Below, piece after piece: positions 58,901 to 64,000 of a stretch of 64,000 bases of DNA. Source of the stretch: Channallabes apus (lineage: Eukaryota > Chordata > Actinopteri > Siluriformes > Clariidae); assembly GCA_030522415.1 (NCBI GenBank), contig CM060109.1, forward strand, positions 23,845,301 to 23,909,300, in the 5' to 3' direction. The notes beneath the pieces were generated by a model that was given only the letters and a program-made list of their open reading frames with translations, did not search any database and was not told the origin of the DNA. A program made the position numbers and the translations under genes. Each line of letters opens with the position of its first letter. Position 1 is the stretch's first letter.

Positions 58901-61900
58901 TGATGCCTGAACTGAAGAACAGTGCATGTGGAGGGTCCTGCAGCCTGGCACATTCAAGTGTCTGAGAGAGCGAGGGCATGCGGGTTGAGTGTCACCAGGT
59001 TAGTTCAGCATCTGCTCCCATCACACATTCCATTATTGAAGTGAGTGCTGGATTTCACTTTTATTGGATCGTTAACTCAACCTGGCAGGCAATCAGTGTG
59101 GATGGCCTCCATGCCAGGATCCCCAGTTCCTCACACTGAAGACCTTTTTGCTCAACATGGTGATTCTACAAAAGCTTCTTTTGATTTTAATGCTATCATT
59201 GAGTTACATCAACCATGTTCAAAAACAAATGTCCTCCACTACAATAATATTTCAGTCCAACATGTAAACCTGGTTACAGGAAGTGCCAGAGCATTAGTTT
59301 TATAATGAATCTAAATTTGAACGGTTTGCTAGAGTTTTTCAAAAGAAAGGCTAAAAATTCTCACCATAAATGGAATTTTTTATGATTTTCCAAAGCACAA
59401 AAAGATGTTAATTGCCATTGTTGTATTTTGATTCTCTGAGGTTTTGTTTTTTTACTGCAGTGTATTATACTCCAGTAGGAGAAAACCTACTGATTGCTTC
59501 CCATTAATTTAAAGTGGCTGTAATGAACAGCTATGAGTGGTATGATGTGGTCACTAATTAGCAGTCACACCAATGATGATGGGTAGTTAGTAATACAATA
59601 ATACTTTTTTTTTATGGGATGAAACCTCTCAAAGATCCTGAACTGATGTGCGGCACTCCTGACGAGGACACACCTGCTGTAATTATAATCAGTGTTATAT
59701 AATCTTTACAGCGAGGAAGAGTACACGCTGACATCTAAAATCCTGCATGACCTTATGAATCCTGTGCGCAATATATCATGTAACCTCAATATTGGCAATG
59801 TATGAACGTGAGCTTTTTTTATTCTGAGTTTACTTAAGTATAACTTAGTGCTCATGTGGGAAGATTTTGTTTTCCTTAGATTTGTTTGAAACAAACCTCA
59901 AAAATATACATGGCGTCCTGAAGAGCATTTTATTCAAACTGACAGCCTCCAACCCTCAGACAGAAATAATATGTACAAATGGAGGGCAGCGTAGCAGTGA
60001 ACTGGATTAGCCAGTAATGTGATTTCAGATGCCAATAGGTCATGGCCCTTATTTATACAGTAAATTAATGTGATCTTATATGTTATTAAATTGGCGAGAG
60101 AAAGAGGAAGAGAGATGACAAGTTGAATCTTTGCAGGGATGTTGCACCTGAAAAGCATCACTGTTCATGGAAAGCATCACAACCAAAGCCCTGGCTGCTC
60201 TATTGACAGTAGCCAGATGCATGCCGTGGATCGAACAAGAACTTCTCTCGGCGCTTCATGCCGAGGGAGTGACAGAAGCCAGCTGAGTGGAGCCACAGTG
60301 GCACAAGCTCTGTCTAACTTCTACATAGATTACTACAAATCACTCATCAGGTGCAACACTTTTTCCTTCAACCCTGTGCATTGTTTAGATTCATTTTAAA
60401 GACCTGTACCATCGAACCATTATATTGTTAATATGAAGTATCAATTCTGATGTATCTGACTGACTCATTCATTCTGACACTATTCATATAAGTAACCCTG
60501 TGAACAATTGAATTGTCGTGTCCTCAAACTGCAAATAAAGGCTTATTATTATACTGTCCCTGCGCTTTATAGTGCAAGTACAATATCCTGGTATACCAGA
60601 GTTAATGATCAGATCTAATGTTGAACTTGCTGTCCCTCCCAGTTTCAGTTAAGACTAAATGAGGACACAGTATGGCAATACAGCAATTTTATTAGCCATT
60701 GAGGGGGAAAAAAAACTTGTAAAAATGGTCCTCCTGACCCCATGTGCTTAAAGCCTCTGTTTATGAGCTTTTCAAGGTTTCCTTTAGTTTGTAATAGGTG
60801 CTAAGTCAGTATGTTTTATGTTTTATTACCATATGAGGAGCACAGTGTTGAAGGCCACTTCACTTAATAGATGCCCTGCTTTATGGGACCTTAGTTGGCA
60901 TCACTCATTGTGTCACTAACTGGCATTTTGATCCCTGCCACTTCAAAGATAAAGCTTTTTTCAAAGATGCCTCATAATGCAGTTATATACACATCTCTCT
61001 CAGCCACTGTCCCATGACAGATCAACGGAATTATTACCAACCTAGAGGCTCCAACAGTACTCCAGTGCTTTTATGTGTGTATTTATTGGTGACCGAACAG
61101 ACACAAGCACATCCAGCATTAGCTTTTAGTCCATTTTTCATGTCACTTAATGTAACATGAGATTATTATCATATCAAGGATTCAAATTAATTTATAATAA
61201 CAGTGCTGTTGCAGCCCATCTGTAGTCTGCAGTTTCAGTGGCTCTATTTGTGGTGCAGTCTGAGCTACTTTTCTATCAACCACAGTTTTTCTTAATTACT
61301 GTCAGCTCAGGCCGGTCTGACCATTCTCCTCTGACCACCCACAAAAATCGCAGCTCAGCGCACGTCTTTAGTGTTTCACACAATTCAGTGTAAACTCTGT
61401 AGACATTTGTGTGTGTGAAACTCTCAGGAGATCATCCGTCTCTGAAATACTCAAACCAGCCCATCTGGCACCAACAACCATACCGCAGTCAAAGTCAGTG
61501 AGATCACAACTTATTCCAATGTTCAAAGTGAGCATTAAACTTGACCTTTGTCTGGATGATTTTATATGTTAAGCTGCTGCCGCATGATTCGATCGATGAA
61601 AATTGCATATACAGTATAAAAACCGTATAGAAACCAGGGAGTGACTGCAGTGTGCATCATCAAATAAATAAATAAATAAATGAATGAATAGGCCGTTCTG
61701 GATATACATTGTCGAAATGAGCTTTAATACAAACTGTATGCACACATATTGAATCACGCAGCTATTATGGTCTCGCTACGTGGAAATGATTAACGATGCA
61801 TCGTAATCGTGCATTATTAAGACATACCATGTTAGCTGTTATTACACTGTGCACATGTAATTAGATCAACAGTGACCAGGCCTCCTTCATGAGCTTTCAT

Positions 61901-62610
61901 TAGCCGTTCATTTTAGAATGGAAGTCAATGGAGGAGGCAGGCAATGAGAATCGATGAGGTCATTGGCTGTGATAACATGGCGTGTCTGTTTGCCTGCTGC
62001 ACTGTCTGCCTGTCGTTTAATTCCCTATTAAAGTCATAATGTGTGGGAAAGCATCATGTGGACTGTCCTACCACCCTATTGATGACAGTCATATGCCTTC
62101 CCACTATAAAACAAAAGCGAGTCATTAAGCCAAAATGAGAGCCAAGTCATTTAACACTACTTAACGGCTGCTTTTTATTTTTACTGCAATCGTAAAAATA
62201 AACGTGCACTTTACAGCATTATTGTTTTTAAACAGCCACTAAAAAGTAATGATAAAGGTGAGCAGAATATCTTATGGATGTCATTTTTGAGCCAAGATGG
62301 CATTTATAAAAAGCTGATTCTCACGCTAGGGTTGTCAAAAAGTTGTTAATGAGTTATGCATTTAAAAAGGTCATTAAGCGATCAAGGACATGCTATTCAT
62401 GGCCTACATGAGAGATAGTAATTAGACAAAGTCACATTTAACCCATCTGAATCATGCAAATATCTTAGTAAACATTAACAATGTACATCTGACTGTCCCT
62501 ATTGCCCTACAGCCTTCATCTTAATGGTTTGACAGTAAAGGAATTGATAAGACAATCAGCAATGCAATCAATTTAACAGAGACAGTGCATTGATAAATGG
62601 CTACAGTATT
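58901..62610 (+). other. Intergenic stretch with candidate enhancer at its end
   Basis: No gene. Block 60140-60370 is repeat-poor and of mixed composition. From about 61790 to 62600 the sequence is free of recognisable repeats and dense in TAAT/ATTA and GATAA/ATGCAAAT-like motifs, as in vertebrate developmental enhancers. A short AAAT repeat is at 61664-61690. Confidence 0.4.
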
Positions 62611-63330
62611 CAATTCAATTCAGTTTTATTTGTATAGCGCTTTTAACAATTGACATTGTCTCAAAACAGCTTTACACAATCAAAAGAATTATTTAAGTTT
62701 GTATGGAATGTGAATATGTATGAATCAAAATGTTCAGATATTCCCTGGCGAGCAAGCCCGAGGGCGACAGTGGCAAGGAAAAACTCCCTGAGATGGTAAT
62801 AGGAAGAAACCTTGAGAGGAACCAGACTCGACAGGGAACCCATCCTCATCTGGGTGAAACAGATAGCAGGAAATGATCTGCATTTATACAGTGTTAAGTG
62901 TTAGGTTCAGCTATAATAGTTGATGTTAATTGATGTTATAATACTTGATGTAAAATGGAGTCCAGTAGTTATTCGAGACTCAGATAGACTTGTAGAAAGT
63001 TCCAGTCCTGAACTATCAAATTGTCAAGTCCTCAGAGAAACAGCTGACCACACCAGTCGAGGCCAGAACCATCTTCTAAGTATAGAGAATCATCCCCAGA
63101 CACCAGGCGCATCCTAAAGAGACACACGGGGCATCCATGCGATGAGACCTCCAACCAGAAACCGGGCACCAGGATGGATCAGACAGGTCCGGAGGGCAGA
63201 GGGAGTCTGGATCACTGGCAGCTCAGGAACCACATGTGTAGCTCGACAGAGAGAGAGAGAGAAAGAGTGAAAGGGGGAGACAGGGGGAGAGAGGAAAGAG
63301 AAAGAGGGGGAGGAAGAGAAGACTTCAGTA
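62611..63330 (-). mobile_element. L2-type LINE 3' UTR copy
   Basis: Very similar to 42104-42835. Same AATTCAATTCAG start, TATAGCGCTTTTAACAATTG, the GGAAAAACTCCCTGAGATGG block and the GA-rich tract (63248-63320), beyond which it is truncated. No coding part remains. High similarity to the 42-kb copy suggests the same young subfamily. Confidence 0.85.
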
Positions 63331-64000
63331 ATACAGTATGTTCTGAGCAATTCTATAGAGATCTCTATTTATTAGGAATCACAAGCAAACAGTGACGTTC
63401 TAAGAAGTCATGTCGTAATAATTACACTCCTATTTCCAATGTATTTGCTTGTCATGGCTCTGCTTCCGTCCACCCACTCACTAATTATATAATACTCAGT
63501 GAGATTACTGAGTATGAGAAGCAAGCAGTATTTATTAGAGTGCTGTCTGATGTTGCCACTTGAGTGTCCGTACGGTAAGCGATTGACGGTCTGTTCAAAA
63601 GGAATCAGGAAGCAACGACATTAATCTTTTGAGGCCATTTAAGATGATGAGCATGTGACAAAATTCAACAGAAATCCACATAAATAAGAAATCCATATCA
63701 GTAATCAAATTTTTATTTCGTCAGGAATTAATTAATCAATCTGAAATAATTTATAATCATTTGGGAATGTAAAGGATCTTTGTAAATGTCCGTTTTAAAT
63801 GGAATACGTGAGTAAGTGAAAGTATACAGAAAAGTAAATGTACAGTAAAAGGTTATCAGGTCTGGGCATCAAGTTTAGATAAAACATCCAGATAACTATT
63901 CATCAGTCATTGAAGAACACACCCAAAAACCTCATATAAGATGGTTCACAAAGGTCAGAATCATTAATGGCTTGTCAGAGATGGTTATCTACATCACCTT
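63331..64000 (+). other. Gene-free window end
   Basis: I see no gene, RNA or repeat family in this last stretch. Confidence 0.4.

Noticed and set aside
60139..60399. 86-codon plus-strand frame with mixed composition
   Set aside because: No recognisable domain, splice or start context. Better explained as possible conserved non-coding DNA.

Overview
The window is vertebrate nuclear DNA. Introns with GT-AG borders, CA/GT and GATA microsatellites, fish-type tRNA-derived SINEs, L2 and RTE LINEs and many Tc1 relics all point to a teleost. The repeat styles remind me of catfish-like otophysans, but I cannot prove the clade. Nothing prokaryotic is present.

Only one host gene is recognisable: the 3' end of satb2 on the + strand. 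Three coding exons are visible: 119-271 and 1783-1977 (together the second CUT domain) and 15210-15830 (homeodomain, acidic/serine-rich tail and stop). The 48 kb downstream contains no convincing gene. It looks like the gene desert expected next to a developmental regulator, with repeats interspersed with repeat-poor, homeobox-motif-rich stretches that may be conserved enhancers.

The last satb2 intron carries a complete, apparently very young Ty3/Gypsy LTR retrotransposon in antisense orientation (3485-12098). It has two 1,555-bp LTRs differing by eye at one base, a 4-bp target duplication (tatg), a primer site matching the 3' end of tRNA-Ser, a polypurine tract, and intact gag and pol reading frames. 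The two frames are joined by what looks like a textbook -1 frameshift signal: a slippery heptamer abutting the gag stop, a 9-nt spacer, an 8-bp hairpin and a possible pseudoknot partner.

The distal region is a graveyard of nested mobile elements. It holds a Tc1 copy with long inverted repeats whose nonsense codon lies between the second catalytic Asp and the Glu (24352-25965), and an internally deleted Tc1 (21625-22523). Other Tc1 relics lie at 35640-38200, 39575-40485 (split by a tRNA-Gly-type SINE) and 45890-46620. An L2 LINE is inserted into an RTE LINE (42040-44500), and further L2 ends lie at 40597-42018 and 62611-63330. hAT- and mariner-type MITEs are also present.

The most unusual object is a 3.9-kb CCC...GGG inverted-repeat element (51085-54962). 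It has AT-rich tandem arrays at both ends, a frameshifted piggyBac transposase fragment, a split BEN-domain-like coding relic and a SINE inserted with a perfect 13-bp target duplication.
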